64,000 nucleotides of DNA from assembly GCF_030766825.1 (NCBI RefSeq), contig NZ_JASFDV010000011.1, forward strand, positions 1-64,000, given 5' to 3'. Both the position numbers and the translations under genes were made by a program. The notes beneath the pieces were generated by a model. It saw only the letters and a list, made by a program, of their open reading frames with translations, searched no databases and was not told the DNA's origin. Shown piece by piece: positions 52,464-61,899 of the stretch. This DNA is from Nocardiopsis sp. CC223A (GTDB lineage Bacteria; Actinomycetota; Actinomycetes; Streptosporangiales; Streptosporangiaceae). Position 1 is the first letter of the stretch; each line of letters opens with the position of its first letter.

Positions 52464-53464
52464 TGCGACCCTTCGCCTACACCCGCGCCGCCGACGTGGA
52501 CACCGCCATCGCCGAGGTCGCCCGGGACTCCGGCAGCGAGTACCTGGCCGGGGGCACCACCGAGGTCGACATGATCCGCATCGGCGTGGCCCGGCCGCGC
52601 CGCGTCGTCGACATCAACGACCTGCCCATCGCCGCCATCGAGGACCTGCCCGGCGGCGGGCTGCGCCTGGGCGGGCTGGCCCGGATGAGCGACGTGGCCG
52701 CCCACCCGGCGGTCCGCGAACGCTACCCCGCGGTGGCGGAGTCCCTGGAGAAGGGCGCCTCCGCCCAGCTGCGCAACATGGCCACCATGGGCGGCAACCT
52801 CATGCAGCGGGTCCGCTGCTCCTACTTCCGCGACGGCGACCGCGCCTGCAACAAGCGCGAACCCGGCAGCGGCTGCGCCGCGATCCACGGCGTCAACCGC
52901 ACCCACGCCGTGCTGGGCACCAGCGAGCACTGCATCGCCACCCACCCCTCCGACGTGGCCGTCGCCCTCACCGCCCTGGACGCGGTGGTGCGCCTGCGCG
53001 GACCGGACGGGGAGCGCACCGTCGCGTTCGACGACTTCTTCCTGCTCCCCGGGGACACCCCGGACCGCGAGCACCCCGTCGGACACGGCGAGCTCATCAC
53101 CGGCATCGACCTGCCCGACCTGCCGATGGCCCGCACCTCCCATTACCTCAAGGTGCGCGACCGGGAGTCCTACGAGTTCGCGCTCACCTCCTGCGCCGCG
53201 GCCCTGCGCATGGACGGCGACGCCGTCGCCGAGGCCCGCATCGGCCTGGGCGGGGTCGCCACCAGGCCCTGGCGGGCCCGCCGTGCCGAGGACATCCTGA
53301 TCGGCGCCCCGGCCACCGCCGAGGCGTTCGCCCGCGCCGCCGAGGCCGAGATGGCCGACGCGGTCCCGCGCTCCATGAACGGCTTCAAGATCGAACTGGC
53401 CCAGAGGACCATGGTCCGGGCGCTGACCACCGTCGCGTCCCGCACCGGAGGAGGGGCGGCATGA
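52463..53464 (+). CDS. Aldehyde oxidoreductase FAD subunit (PaoB-like)
   Basis: 333 aa with the flavin-binding L-A-G-G-T-T and T-M-G-G-N-L-M segments of the CODH/XDH medium subunit. A loop with Cys119, 129, 138 and 157 (C-S-Y-F-R-D, A-C-N-K-R-E-P-G-S-G-C, S-E-H-C) matches the extra [4Fe-4S] site of PaoB, which sets PaoABC-type enzymes apart from ordinary xanthine dehydrogenases. The ATG at 52463 overlaps the previous stop; a GTG at 52460 is an alternative. Its end overlaps the next start (ATGA). Confidence 0.92.
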   Translation: MRPFAYTRAADVDTAIAEVARDSGSEYLAGGTTEVDMIRIGVARPRRVVDINDLPIAAIEDLPGGGLRLGGLARMSDVAAHPAVRERYPAVAESLEKGASAQLRNMATMGGNLMQRVRCSYFRDGDRACNKREPGSGCAAIHGVNRTHAVLGTSEHCIATHPSDVAVALTALDAVVRLRGPDGERTVAFDDFFLLPGDTPDREHPVGHGELITGIDLPDLPMARTSHYLKVRDRESYEFALTSCAAALRMDGDAVAEARIGLGGVATRPWRARRAEDILIGAPATAEAFARAAEAEMADAVPRSMNGFKIELAQRTMVRALTTVASRTGGGAA

Positions 53465-55710
53465 CCATTCCAGCGCAGATCGGCCGGGGCATGGACCGGG
53501 TCGACGCCCACGCCAAGGTCACCGGCGCCGCCCGCTACTCGGCGGAGCACCGGCCGCCCGGCGCCGTGCACGCGGTCCTGGTGGGCGCACGGATCCCCCG
53601 CGGCCGGATCACCGGGATCGACACGTCCGCCGCCCTGGCCGCCGAAGGGGTCATCGCGGTCCTGAGCCACCTCAACCTGCCGAAGGTGGCCCAGACCCCG
53701 CACCTCATCCCGTCACTGGCGGGCACCACCGCGCACGGGCAGAGCTTCTTCCCGATGCAGGACGACCGGATCCACTACGCGGGCCAGCCCGTGGCCGTCG
53801 TGGTCGCCGACACGCTGGAGCGCGCCGAGTACGCCGCCGGACTGGTCCGGGTCTCCTACGCGGAGGAGCCCTGGGTCACCACCATCGCCCAGGGGCGCGG
53901 GGACACCTACGAACCCGAGCGGATCTTCGGCGGGTTCGTCCCCGGCCGCATCGAGCGCGGCGACGTCGAGGCGGGCCTGGCCCGCGCCGACGTGCGGATC
54001 GAGACCACCCACCACTTCGCCGCCAACCACCACAACCCGATCGAACCGTCGGCGACCACCGCCGTGTGGGAGGACTCCAAGCTCACGCTGTACGACGCCA
54101 CCCAGGGGCCCACCGCCACCCGGCTCACCGTCGCGCAGCTGCTCGGCATCCCGCCCTCGGACGTGCGGGTGGTCAGCGAGTTCGTCGGCGGCAGCTTCGG
54201 CTCCAAGGCGATGATCTGGGCGCACCCCACCCTGGCGGCGATGGCCGCCCAGCACGTGCGGGCGCCCGTCACCCTGGCGCTGGACCGCGCCCAGACGTTC
54301 ACCAACACCGGGCACCGCGAGGAGCAGGAGCAGACGATCACCCTGGGGGCGACCCGGGACGGGGAGCTCACCGCGATCCGCTACGCCAAGACGTCGCCCA
54401 CCTCGCCCTTCGACGACTGGGCCGAACCGTCGATGGGGCCGGTCAACCGGCTGTACGCGTGCCCCGCCTTCGAGGGCGTGCACCACCTGTTCAAGGCCGC
54501 CACCATGACGCCGACGTTCATGCGGGCGCCCGGTGAGGGCACCGGCGCGTTCGTCATCGAGACCGCGATGGACGAACTCGCCCACGAGCTGGGCATGGAC
54601 CCCATCGAGCTGCGGCTGCGCAACCACGCCGACCTCGACCCCGAGAGCGGCAGGCCCTGGTCCAGCAAGGGACTGCGGGAGTGCTACGCGCTGGGCGCCG
54701 AACTCTTCGGCTGGGCCGACCGCGACCCGGCACCGGTCACCGGTGCCGCGCGCGAGGGCCACTGGGTGCTGGGCACCGGGATGGCCAGCGCCATCTACCC
54801 GGTGTACGGGGTCGTCAACCCGCAGCGGGCCCGCGCCCGCGTGTACGCCGACGGGCGCGCCGTCATCGAGACCGGCTGCTCCGACTTCGGCACCGGTGCC
54901 GGCACCGTGCTGCGGCAGGTCGCCGCCGACGCCCTGGGCATGGACGCCGAGGCCGTGACCGCACACTACGGCGACACCGAGCTGCCCACCACCGTCGCCG
55001 CCGTCGGCTCCGCGGGGGCCGGGGCGATCAGCGCGGCCGCCCACACCGCCGCCACCGCCCTGCGCGAGCGGCTCGTCGGCCAGGCCGTCACCGACCCCGG
55101 CTCGCCGCTGCACGGCGCCGACCCGGCCGCCGTCCGGGTGTCCGGCGGCCGCATGGTCCGGCCCGACACCGGAGCCGGGGAGACCTACGGGGAGATGCTC
55201 GGCCGCCACATGACCTTCGACGCCGAGGCCCTGGGCGAATGGGCCCCGCCGGGCGGGGACGAGTACGGGATGGCCACCTTCGGCGCCCAGTTCGCCGAGG
55301 TCGCCGTCGACCCCGACCTCGGACTGGTCCGGGTGCGCCGGATGCTCGGGGTGTTCGCCCCGGGCCGGGTCCTCAACCACAAGACCGCCCGCAGCCAGCT
55401 CATGGGCGGCATGCTCTGGGGGCTGGGCCAGGCACTGCTGGAGGCCACCCACATGGAACCGGACCAGGGGCGCTGGGCCAACCCGAGCCTGGGCGAGTAC
55501 CTGATCCCGGTCAACGCCGACGCCCCGGACGTGCGGGTGGAGATGATCGAGGTCGAGGACCGTGCGGTCAACCCGCTCGGCGTCAAGGGGGTCGGGGAGA
55601 TCGGCCAGGTGGGGATGGCCGCGGCCATCGCCAACGCGATCTTCCACGCCACCGGGCGCAGGTTCCGCGACCTGCCCATCACCATCGAGGCGGTGATGGC
55701 CCCGGCCTGA
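53461..55710 (+). CDS. Aldehyde oxidoreductase molybdenum subunit (PaoC-like)
   Basis: A 749-residue catalytic subunit binding the molybdopterin cofactor. Landmarks are the G-x-x-x-x-R-V-D-A start domain, G-G-S-F-G-S-K near residue 240, M-R-A-P-G-E near 357, G-V-G-E-I-G-Q-V-G near the C-terminus with the catalytic base Glu713, and A-R-S-Q-L-M-G-G-M-L-W. It likely oxidises aldehydes to acids, passing electrons through the two smaller subunits. No PaoD/XdhC-type cofactor-insertion gene lies in the operon, so one must act from elsewhere. Confidence 0.92.
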   Translation: MTIPAQIGRGMDRVDAHAKVTGAARYSAEHRPPGAVHAVLVGARIPRGRITGIDTSAALAAEGVIAVLSHLNLPKVAQTPHLIPSLAGTTAHGQSFFPMQDDRIHYAGQPVAVVVADTLERAEYAAGLVRVSYAEEPWVTTIAQGRGDTYEPERIFGGFVPGRIERGDVEAGLARADVRIETTHHFAANHHNPIEPSATTAVWEDSKLTLYDATQGPTATRLTVAQLLGIPPSDVRVVSEFVGGSFGSKAMIWAHPTLAAMAAQHVRAPVTLALDRAQTFTNTGHREEQEQTITLGATRDGELTAIRYAKTSPTSPFDDWAEPSMGPVNRLYACPAFEGVHHLFKAATMTPTFMRAPGEGTGAFVIETAMDELAHELGMDPIELRLRNHADLDPESGRPWSSKGLRECYALGAELFGWADRDPAPVTGAAREGHWVLGTGMASAIYPVYGVVNPQRARARVYADGRAVIETGCSDFGTGAGTVLRQVAADALGMDAEAVTAHYGDTELPTTVAAVGSAGAGAISAAAHTAATALRERLVGQAVTDPGSPLHGADPAAVRVSGGRMVRPDTGAGETYGEMLGRHMTFDAEALGEWAPPGGDEYGMATFGAQFAEVAVDPDLGLVRVRRMLGVFAPGRVLNHKTARSQLMGGMLWGLGQALLEATHMEPDQGRWANPSLGEYLIPVNADAPDVRVEMIEVEDRAVNPLGVKGVGEIGQVGMAAAIANAIFHATGRRFRDLPITIEAVMAPA

Positions 55711-55724
55711 ACGGGGGAGGGGGC

Positions 55725-56264
55725 ATGAGCGAACCCGTCACGACGGTCTTCACCTGGGAGGTGGAGCCCGGACGCGAGCAGGAGTTCGAGGAGTGGCTGC
55801 GCCGGGTCAACCGGGCGGCGGTCGGGTTCCCCGGCCACCAGGGCGTCACCTGGATCGCCCCGGAGCGGCCCGGCGGGCACTACCACGCGCTGCTGCGCTT
55901 CTCCGACACCGGTGCGCTCGAACGCTGGCTCGGCTCGCCCGAGCGTGACGCCGTCGTCGCCGAACTGGACGGCATCGCCACCGAGGCCGACCGGCGGGTG
56001 CACACCACCGGCATGGAGACCTGGTTCAGCCTGCCGCGCACCGCCGTGACGCCGCCGCCCAGATGGAAGATGGCGCTGGTGTCGTTCAGCGCCGTCTACC
56101 CGTGCGTGCTGGTGTTCACCGCGTTCACCGGACCGCTGCTCGCCGACTGGCCGCTGCCGCTGCGGACCGTGGTCCTGCCGGCGGTGATGGCCCCGCTGCT
56201 CACCTACGCGCTGATGCCCGCGCTGAGCAGGCTGCTGAGGAAATGGCTGTACCCGGAGCTGTGA
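55725..56264 (+). CDS. ABM-domain protein with two C-terminal membrane helices
   Basis: A 179-aa protein 14 bp after the molybdenum subunit. The N-terminal ~95 residues form an antibiotic-biosynthesis-monooxygenase-type ferredoxin fold (E-V-E-P-G-R-E-Q-E-F-E-E-W-L, G-H-Y-H-A-L-L-R-F). Two hydrophobic segments follow (about 112-133 and 145-165) and a short basic end. This ABM-plus-membrane layout is known (COG3224-like) but its reaction is not. Cotranscription with the aldehyde oxidoreductase suggests it handles the same or a related small molecule at the membrane. Confidence 0.75.
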   Translation: MSEPVTTVFTWEVEPGREQEFEEWLRRVNRAAVGFPGHQGVTWIAPERPGGHYHALLRFSDTGALERWLGSPERDAVVAELDGIATEADRRVHTTGMETWFSLPRTAVTPPPRWKMALVSFSAVYPCVLVFTAFTGPLLADWPLPLRTVVLPAVMAPLLTYALMPALSRLLRKWLYPEL

Positions 56265-56290
56265 TCGGGACCGAACACGAAGGAGACGAT

Positions 56291-56614
56291 GTGAGCACGC
56301 AGATCCCCGAGCCGGTGGCGACGTTCTTCGACCGGGTGAACGCCCACGACGAGGGCGCCCTGGACGCCTTCGCCGACGACGCCGTGGTGGACGACTGGGG
56401 GCGCGAGTTCCTGGGCCGGGAGGAGATCGCGGCCTGGAGCGCCCAGGAGTTCATCGGCTCCAAGGGGGTGCTGACCGTGGAATCGGTCGAGGACACCCCG
56501 GACGGGGTCCGGGTGGTGGGGGACTGGCGGTCCAACCACGCCAACGGGCCCAGCGCGTTCACCTTCGCCGTCGACGGCGACACCATCACCCGGATGACCA
56601 TCCGCGAGGGGTGA
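56291..56614 (+). CDS. SnoaL-like NTF2-fold protein
   Basis: A 107-residue protein from the GTG at 56291 (ribosome site AAGGAGACGAT). The sequence fits a SnoaL/NTF2 fold: P-E-P-V-A-T-F-F-D-R-V-N-A-H-D-E-G-A-L-D-A-F-A-D-D-A-V-V-D-D-W-G-R-E-F-L-G-R-E-E-I. It has an acidic cavity edge but no clear catalytic pair. These proteins are isomerases, hydrolases or binding scaffolds. It is 26 bp after the ABM gene and so part of the molybdenum operon. Confidence 0.75.
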   Translation: MSTQIPEPVATFFDRVNAHDEGALDAFADDAVVDDWGREFLGREEIAAWSAQEFIGSKGVLTVESVEDTPDGVRVVGDWRSNHANGPSAFTFAVDGDTITRMTIREG

Positions 56615-56721
56615 GGACACCGGCCGCCCCGCGCCGCCGTGCGGGGCGGCCGGTGTGACAACCGGGCCGCGGGCACGGTAGAACGGCACCGGTCCGGTGG
56701 AGCACGACGGCGGGAGCGGCG

Positions 56722-57267
56722 ATGGGCGCAGGGGCGGGGACGGCGGAGCTGGAGGAGCACCTGCGCGGGTTCTGGCCGGGACGGGAGCTGGAACCCGTCA
56801 CCTGGCGGGACGGGCCGGTCCTGGAGCGGCTCCCGGACTTCGCCTCCTACCGCGTCACCCAGGGCCCCGGGCGCGGGTGGAACTACGCCACCGTCGGCGC
56901 CTCCGCCTCCGGCGGCCTGGAGTTCGTGCTCATGGCGCCCTTCGAGACCGACGACCACGCCGAGACGCTCGCCATGGTCGCCCACTTCAACTCGTTCGAG
57001 GAGCACCGGGTCGACGTCGGCTCGGTGCTGCACATCGGCCGTCCCTGGACGGGCGACTCCCGTATGGAGCACCTGCTGGTGAGCCCGCCCTACCCCTATG
57101 GGCCGCTGCTGGAGCAGGCCCCCGGCGGCGTCCGGTACCTGTGGCTGCTGCCCGTCCACGCCGCCGAGGCCGAGGTGGTCCTCACCGAGGGCCTGGAGGC
57201 CTTCGAGGAACTCCTGGAGGCCGAGGGCGTCGACATCCTCGCCATCGACCGCCCGCCCGTCGTCTGA
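56722..57267 (+). CDS. SUFU-domain protein
   Basis: A 181-aa protein with the bacterial suppressor-of-fused fold: L-P-D-F-A-S-Y-R-V, G-W-N-Y-A-T-V-G-A-S-A, E-F-V-L-M-A-P-F, and later L-L-V-S-P-P-Y-P-Y-G-P. Bacterial SUFU proteins often act as immunity proteins to secreted toxins, but no toxin gene is adjacent, so here the role is open. It begins 107 bp after the SnoaL gene. The 57268-57516 spacer between it and the convergent ATPase holds no recognised feature. Confidence 0.75.
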   Translation: MGAGAGTAELEEHLRGFWPGRELEPVTWRDGPVLERLPDFASYRVTQGPGRGWNYATVGASASGGLEFVLMAPFETDDHAETLAMVAHFNSFEEHRVDVGSVLHIGRPWTGDSRMEHLLVSPPYPYGPLLEQAPGGVRYLWLLPVHAAEAEVVLTEGLEAFEELLEAEGVDILAIDRPPVV

Positions 57268-57516
57268 CCCTTCAGGGGCGGCCGTGGGTGCGGGCCCGGA
57301 GGGTACGGACGGCCCCGGCCGGCTCGGGGACCGGGCCCGCCACCGGCACCCCCGGGGCGACCCCGTCGACCGCCTCCGGGGCCCTCCCGGCCGGTTCCAC
57401 CGCCCGGCGCAGGTGCCGCGGAGCGGTCTCGGCCACGGGCACCTCCTCCTGTCCCACCCCGACCGTGCACACGGCGACGGCCGTGCCGCCCCGCCGGGCG
57501 ACACGGCCGTCGAACG

Positions 57517-60039
57517 TCAGACCAGGGCATCCACCCGCTCCGCCTCCTGCGCGGCCCGCGCCTCCGCACGCGCGATCGCCCGGTCGTCCACTACCCGGAT
57601 CACCGTGATCACCGCGATCGCCGCACCCGCCACCGCCAGCCCGGTCAGCACCTTGGCCGGGTCGCTCACGTCCAGGTCGAAGAACCACCGGCCCAGCGGG
57701 GTCGCCATCGCCAGGGTCAGCAGCCCCACCATCGACCCCACCAGCACGACCTTCCACCACACGTACGGCTTGGCCACCAGCAGCAGCACCCACAGCGTCG
57801 TCGTGCACAGCGTGATCACCACCGCCGTCCGGTCCGCCGGATCGGGCACCGTCCGACCGCCCAGCACCAGCAGGTAGGTGGTCACCGCCGCCAGCCCCGC
57901 CACCATGCCCGAGGGCACCGCCAGCCGCAGCGTCCGCGCCACGAACCCCGGCCGGGCGATGTCGGTGTTGGGCGCCAGCGCCAGGAAGAACGACGGGATC
58001 CCGAACGTCACCGCGTTGATCAGCGTCGCGTGCCGCGGGAAGAACGGGTACGACACCGCCAGCAGCCCCACGACCGTCGCCAGCACCATCGTGTACACGG
58101 TCTTGGTGAGGAACAGGCTCGCCACCCGCTCGATGTTGCCGATCACCCGGCGCCCCTCGGCCACCACCCGCGGCAGCACCGCGAACCGGTCGTCCAGCAG
58201 CACCAGCTGCGCCACCGAACGCGACGCCGGGCTGCCCGAGCCCATCGCCACACCGATGTCGGCCTCCTTCAGCGCCAGCACGTCGTTGACCCCGTCGCCG
58301 GTCATCGCCACCGTGTGCCCCCGGTCGCGCAGCCCCCTGACCATGTCGCGCTTGCGCTCGGGGGTGACCCGGCCGAACGCCGAGTGGCCGTCCACCCGCA
58401 GACCCAGCTCGGCCGGGTCCCCGGGCAGCTCCCGGGCGTCCACCGGCCGGTCCGCGCCGGGCAGCCCCAGGCCCCGGCCCACCGCCCCCACCGACGCGGC
58501 GTGGTCGCCGGACACGATCTTGACGTCCACCCCCTGCTCGGCGAAGTAGTCCAGGGTGGGTGCGGCGTCCGCGCGCACCTTCTGGTCCAGCACCACCAGG
58601 GCCACCGGCTCCACCTCACCGGGCGCCCGCGGGTCGTCCACCCGCAGCGAGGAGCGGCCCAGCAGCAGCACCCGCAGCCCCTGGGCGCCCAGCCGGGCCG
58701 CCTCCGAGGACGCCGCGTGCCCCGGGGCGAGCACGTCCGCCGCGCCCAGCACCCAGTTCACGTCGCCCTCCGGGGTGCGGAACCCCATGCCGCTCCACTT
58801 GCGCGCCGACGAGAACGCCGCCTGCGCCGTGGGCTCCCAGTCCGGGGCCCGGTGGCCGCCGGCCCGCATCCCCTGGGCGATCGCCGCCATGCTCGCGTTG
58901 GGGTCGGGGTCGTGGGCGGTCAGCGCCGCCAGCACCGCGGTCGGTGTCGGTCCGTCCGCCGGGCCGCCGCCCAGGTCGCGGATCTCCGCCATCTTCATGC
59001 CGACCTCGGTCAGCGTCCCGGTCTTGTCCGTGCACACCACGTCGACCCGGGCCAGCCCCTCGATCGCGGGCAGCTCCTGCACCAGGCACTGGTACCGGCC
59101 CAGCCGGATCACCCCCACCGCGAACGCGATGCTGGTGAGCAGGATGAGCCCCTCGGGGATCATCGACACCAGGGCCGCCACCATGCCGCGCAGCGCGTCC
59201 GCCAGCGGCCCGGAGACCTGCCCGCCCGCGGCGCCCTCGTCCAGGGTGACGTGGCCGCCCATGAACAGCTGGCTGTAGACCAGCAGCCCCCCGATGGGGA
59301 ACAGGGCGTAGGTGATCCAGGTGAGGATCCGGTTGATGCCCGAACGCAGCTCCGAGTGCACCAGGGAGAAGCGGCTCGCCTCCTCGGCCAGCCGCGCCGC
59401 GTACGCGTGCCGGCCCACCTTGGTGGCGCGGAACCGGCCGGTGCCCGCCACCACGAAACTGCCCGACATCACCGTGTCGCCCGGCTTCTTGACCACCGGG
59501 TCGGCCTCGCCGGTCAGCAGCGACTCGTCGACCTCCAGGCCGCCCGACCAGGTGACGGCGCCGTCGACCACGATCTGGTCGCCGACCCCCACCTCCAGGA
59601 CCTCGTCCAGGACGATCTCCTGGGCGGCCACCCGCACCACCGCGCCCCCGCGCACCACCCGGGGGCGGGCCGCGTTGACGATGGCGAGCCTGTCCAGGGT
59701 CCGCTTGGCGCGCAGCTCCTGGACGATGCCGATCAGCGTGTTGATGAGGATGACCATCGCGAACAGCCCGTCCTGGACGGGGCCGATCACGGCGATGATC
59801 GCGAACAGCACCGCGATCATCGCGTTGATCCGGGTGAACACGTTGCCGCGGATGATCTGCGCGACGGTGCGGCCGGCCCGCACCGGGACGTCGTTGGTCC
59901 GGCCCGCGGCGACCCGCTCGGCGACCTGGGACGGGGACAGTCCGGGCTCCTCCGGCGGCCGGGAGGGACCGGTCGCGAGCGGGGACGGCCGCTCCGGGGC
60001 CGCCTCCGCACCGCCGGGGCGGTCGGGGTTCTCGGGCAC
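57517..60039 (-). CDS. CtpE-like P-type cation ATPase
   Basis: An 840-aa P-type ATPase from the GTG at 60039 (ribosome site GCAGGAGC). T-G-E-A is at residues 176-179, the ion-binding helix reads S-M-I-P-E-G-L-I-L-L-T (about 292-302), phosphorylation site D-K-T-G-T-L-T starts at Asp338, and later come the G-D-G-V-N-D-V-L-A-L-K hinge and about ten helices. The P-E-G-L sequence and overall layout resemble M. tuberculosis CtpE, linked to calcium homeostasis. There is no N-terminal heavy-metal CxxC domain, which argues against copper or cadmium export. Monocistronic. Confidence 0.88.
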   Translation of the reverse strand: MPENPDRPGGAEAAPERPSPLATGPSRPPEEPGLSPSQVAERVAAGRTNDVPVRAGRTVAQIIRGNVFTRINAMIAVLFAIIAVIGPVQDGLFAMVILINTLIGIVQELRAKRTLDRLAIVNAARPRVVRGGAVVRVAAQEIVLDEVLEVGVGDQIVVDGAVTWSGGLEVDESLLTGEADPVVKKPGDTVMSGSFVVAGTGRFRATKVGRHAYAARLAEEASRFSLVHSELRSGINRILTWITYALFPIGGLLVYSQLFMGGHVTLDEGAAGGQVSGPLADALRGMVAALVSMIPEGLILLTSIAFAVGVIRLGRYQCLVQELPAIEGLARVDVVCTDKTGTLTEVGMKMAEIRDLGGGPADGPTPTAVLAALTAHDPDPNASMAAIAQGMRAGGHRAPDWEPTAQAAFSSARKWSGMGFRTPEGDVNWVLGAADVLAPGHAASSEAARLGAQGLRVLLLGRSSLRVDDPRAPGEVEPVALVVLDQKVRADAAPTLDYFAEQGVDVKIVSGDHAASVGAVGRGLGLPGADRPVDARELPGDPAELGLRVDGHSAFGRVTPERKRDMVRGLRDRGHTVAMTGDGVNDVLALKEADIGVAMGSGSPASRSVAQLVLLDDRFAVLPRVVAEGRRVIGNIERVASLFLTKTVYTMVLATVVGLLAVSYPFFPRHATLINAVTFGIPSFFLALAPNTDIARPGFVARTLRLAVPSGMVAGLAAVTTYLLVLGGRTVPDPADRTAVVITLCTTTLWVLLLVAKPYVWWKVVLVGSMVGLLTLAMATPLGRWFFDLDVSDPAKVLTGLAVAGAAIAVITVIRVVDDRAIARAEARAAQEAERVDALV

Positions 60040-60256
60040 ACGTGCTCCTGCGGAATGACATCAACGGGGTGCGTCCCGGCCGGTCGGCGGTCCCGGGACG
60101 CCTCAAGGGCGAGGCCTCAAGGGTAAGGAGGGACACAAGCCTAGAAGATCCGGGCCGCCGAACGCGGTCGTGCCCGCCCCACAGGGCCGGGTGGGGGTCG
60201 CACCACGGCGGCGCACGGGCGCCGGGGCGCCGGGTGTGGGCACCGGGCGGGCGGGG

Positions 60257-60310
60257 TACGGGTCCGGACCGGGAGCCGCGGTGTACGGGTCCGGACCGGG
60301 AGCCGCGGTG
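60257..60310 (+). repeat. Two perfect 27-bp tandem repeats
   Basis: Units at 60257-60283 and 60284-60310 are identical (beginning TACGGGTCCGGACC) and a partial third unit follows. Each contains GGTCCGGACC, a perfect 10-bp palindrome. They lie in the 356-bp spacer between the divergent ctpE-like and NRDE genes, so they could be paired regulator sites or slippage products. Confidence 0.75.
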
Positions 60311-60396
60311 TACGGCCCGGATGAGTCCGGGTACCGTGTTCCCACCTCCGAGGTCCCACCGCGGGGACCCGGAGAGACGGGTAGGTAGAGGTCCAC

Positions 60397-61188
60397 ATGT
60401 GCACCGTCATCGTCGGATTCGACCCCGACGCCGACACACCCCTGGTCATCGCCGCCATCAGGGACGAGATGCGAGACCGTCCCTGGGACGGCCCCGGGCG
60501 CCACTGGCCGGAGCGGCCCGGGCTCATCGGCGGGCGCGACCGCCTGGCCGGCGGTACCTGGCTGGCGGTGGACCCGCACCGGCCCCGCACCGCCGCACTG
60601 CTCAACGGGTGGCCCTGGGACGGCAAGATGCCCTGGGAGGGCACCTACCCGGCCAGCCGCGGCGAGCTGCCGCTGCGCGCCCTGACCCACCCCCCGCGCG
60701 ACCCGTTGCAGGGGGAGGACCCCACCCTGTACGCGCCGTTCCACCTGTTGGACGCCGACGCCCACCACGCCGACCTGTACAGCTGGGACGGGCGCTGCCT
60801 GGACACCCGGCGGATCCCGGCGGGGGTGAGCGTCGTCGTCAACACCGGCCTGGACCCGGCCGACCCGCGGGCGGCCCGGCACACGCCCGAGTTCGCACGC
60901 ACCCGCCCGGACCCGCACCTGGCGGCGGCCCGCACGCCCAAGGAGGTCTGGGGGGAGTGGCCGCGGCTGATCACCGAGGCGGCCAACGCCGCGCCGCGTT
61001 CGGCGGGCCTGGACGACGCCGGCGACCCGAGCGGCCTCATCGCCCACGCCGACCTGGGCGGCGGGAAGGTGTGGGCGACCGGGTCGGTGACGCTGCTGGC
61101 GGTGGACCGGGACACGGTCCGCTACGCCTTCACCGCCGACCCGGCCGACCCGGACGCCTGGACCATGGTGGACGCCGGCGCCGTCTGA
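60397..61188 (+). CDS. NRDE-family protein
   Basis: A 263-residue protein beginning Met-Cys-Thr; removal of Met exposes the conserved Cys2 nucleophile of the NRDE (TANGO2-related) Ntn-hydrolase-like family. Other family features are G-G-R-D-R-L-A-G-G-T-W-L-A-V and L-N-G-W-P. TANGO2-type proteins have been tied to haem or lipid trafficking, but the bacterial enzymatic role is unknown. A GTAGGTAGAGG sequence precedes the ATG. Confidence 0.85.
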   Translation: MCTVIVGFDPDADTPLVIAAIRDEMRDRPWDGPGRHWPERPGLIGGRDRLAGGTWLAVDPHRPRTAALLNGWPWDGKMPWEGTYPASRGELPLRALTHPPRDPLQGEDPTLYAPFHLLDADAHHADLYSWDGRCLDTRRIPAGVSVVVNTGLDPADPRAARHTPEFARTRPDPHLAAARTPKEVWGEWPRLITEAANAAPRSAGLDDAGDPSGLIAHADLGGGKVWATGSVTLLAVDRDTVRYAFTADPADPDAWTMVDAGAV

Positions 61189-61246
61189 CCCCGGACCCCC
61201 GCCCCGACCCGCTCGGCCGCCGTCGTCCCCGGACCCCGGTGGTGCG

Positions 61247-61261
61247 GAAGACGGCGTCTTC
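61247..61261. terminator. Small hairpin between convergent genes
   Basis: GAAGAC-GGC-GTCTTC is a perfect 6-bp stem between the NRDE stop (61188) and the MBL hydrolase stop (61267). It is weak but placed to stop both. Confidence 0.35.
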
Positions 61262-61266
61262 GGCGT

Positions 61267-61899
61267 TCAGTGGCCGCGGTCGATCCACTCCTGTAGGTGC
61301 GGGGCCTCCTCGCCGATCGTCGTGGAGTCGCCGTGCCCGGTGCGCACCACCGTCTCCGGCGGCAGCCCCGACAACCGGTCCCGGATCGAGCCGATGATCG
61401 TCGAAAAGTCCGAGAACGACCGGCCGGTCGCCCCCGGGCCGCCCCGGAACAGCGTGTCCCCGCTGAACACCGTGCCCAGACCGGGCGCGTACAGGCACAC
61501 CGCGCCCGGCGTGTGCCCCGGGGTGTGCAGCACCCGCAGCACGGTCCCCGCCACCGCGATCTCCCGCCCGTCGGCCAGCGCCCCGTCGGGCGCCCGGCCG
61601 GGGTGGACCATGTCCCACAGCACCCGGTCGTCCGGGTGCAGCAGCACCGGCGCCCCCACCGCGTCCGCCAGCGCCGGCGCCGCGTCCACGTGGTCGTTGT
61701 GGGCGTGCGTGCACACGATCGCCACCACCCGGCGCCCGCCCACCGCCTTCGCGATCGCGTCGGCGTCGTGCGGGGCGTCCACCACCAGCACCTCGGCGTC
61801 GTCGCCGACCAGCCAGACGTTGTTGTCCACCTCCCACTCGCCGCCGTCCAGGGCGAACACCCCGGAGGTGACCAGGTGCTCCACCCGTGCGCCGCTCAC
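61267..61899 (-). CDS. MBL-fold hydrolase of formaldehyde detoxification
   Basis: A 210-residue metallo-beta-lactamase-fold enzyme. The metal-binding motif T-H-A-H-N-D-H-V-D sits at residues 64-72, with further ligands in H-T-P-G-H-T, G-D-T-L-F and G-H-G. It resembles glyoxalase II-like hydrolases and is usually paired with mycothiol formaldehyde dehydrogenase, where it would release formate from S-formylmycothiol. Its GTG start overlaps the mscR stop by four bases (GTGA). Confidence 0.88.
   Translation of the reverse strand: MSGARVEHLVTSGVFALDGGEWEVDNNVWLVGDDAEVLVVDAPHDADAIAKAVGGRRVVAIVCTHAHNDHVDAAPALADAVGAPVLLHPDDRVLWDMVHPGRAPDGALADGREIAVAGTVLRVLHTPGHTPGAVCLYAPGLGTVFSGDTLFRGGPGATGRSFSDFSTIIGSIRDRLSGLPPETVVRTGHGDSTTIGEEAPHLQEWIDRGH

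Noticed and set aside
56722-57267. SUFU protein as immunity factor of a toxin system
   Set aside because: No toxin, polymorphic repeat or secretion gene is adjacent; only the family association supports it.
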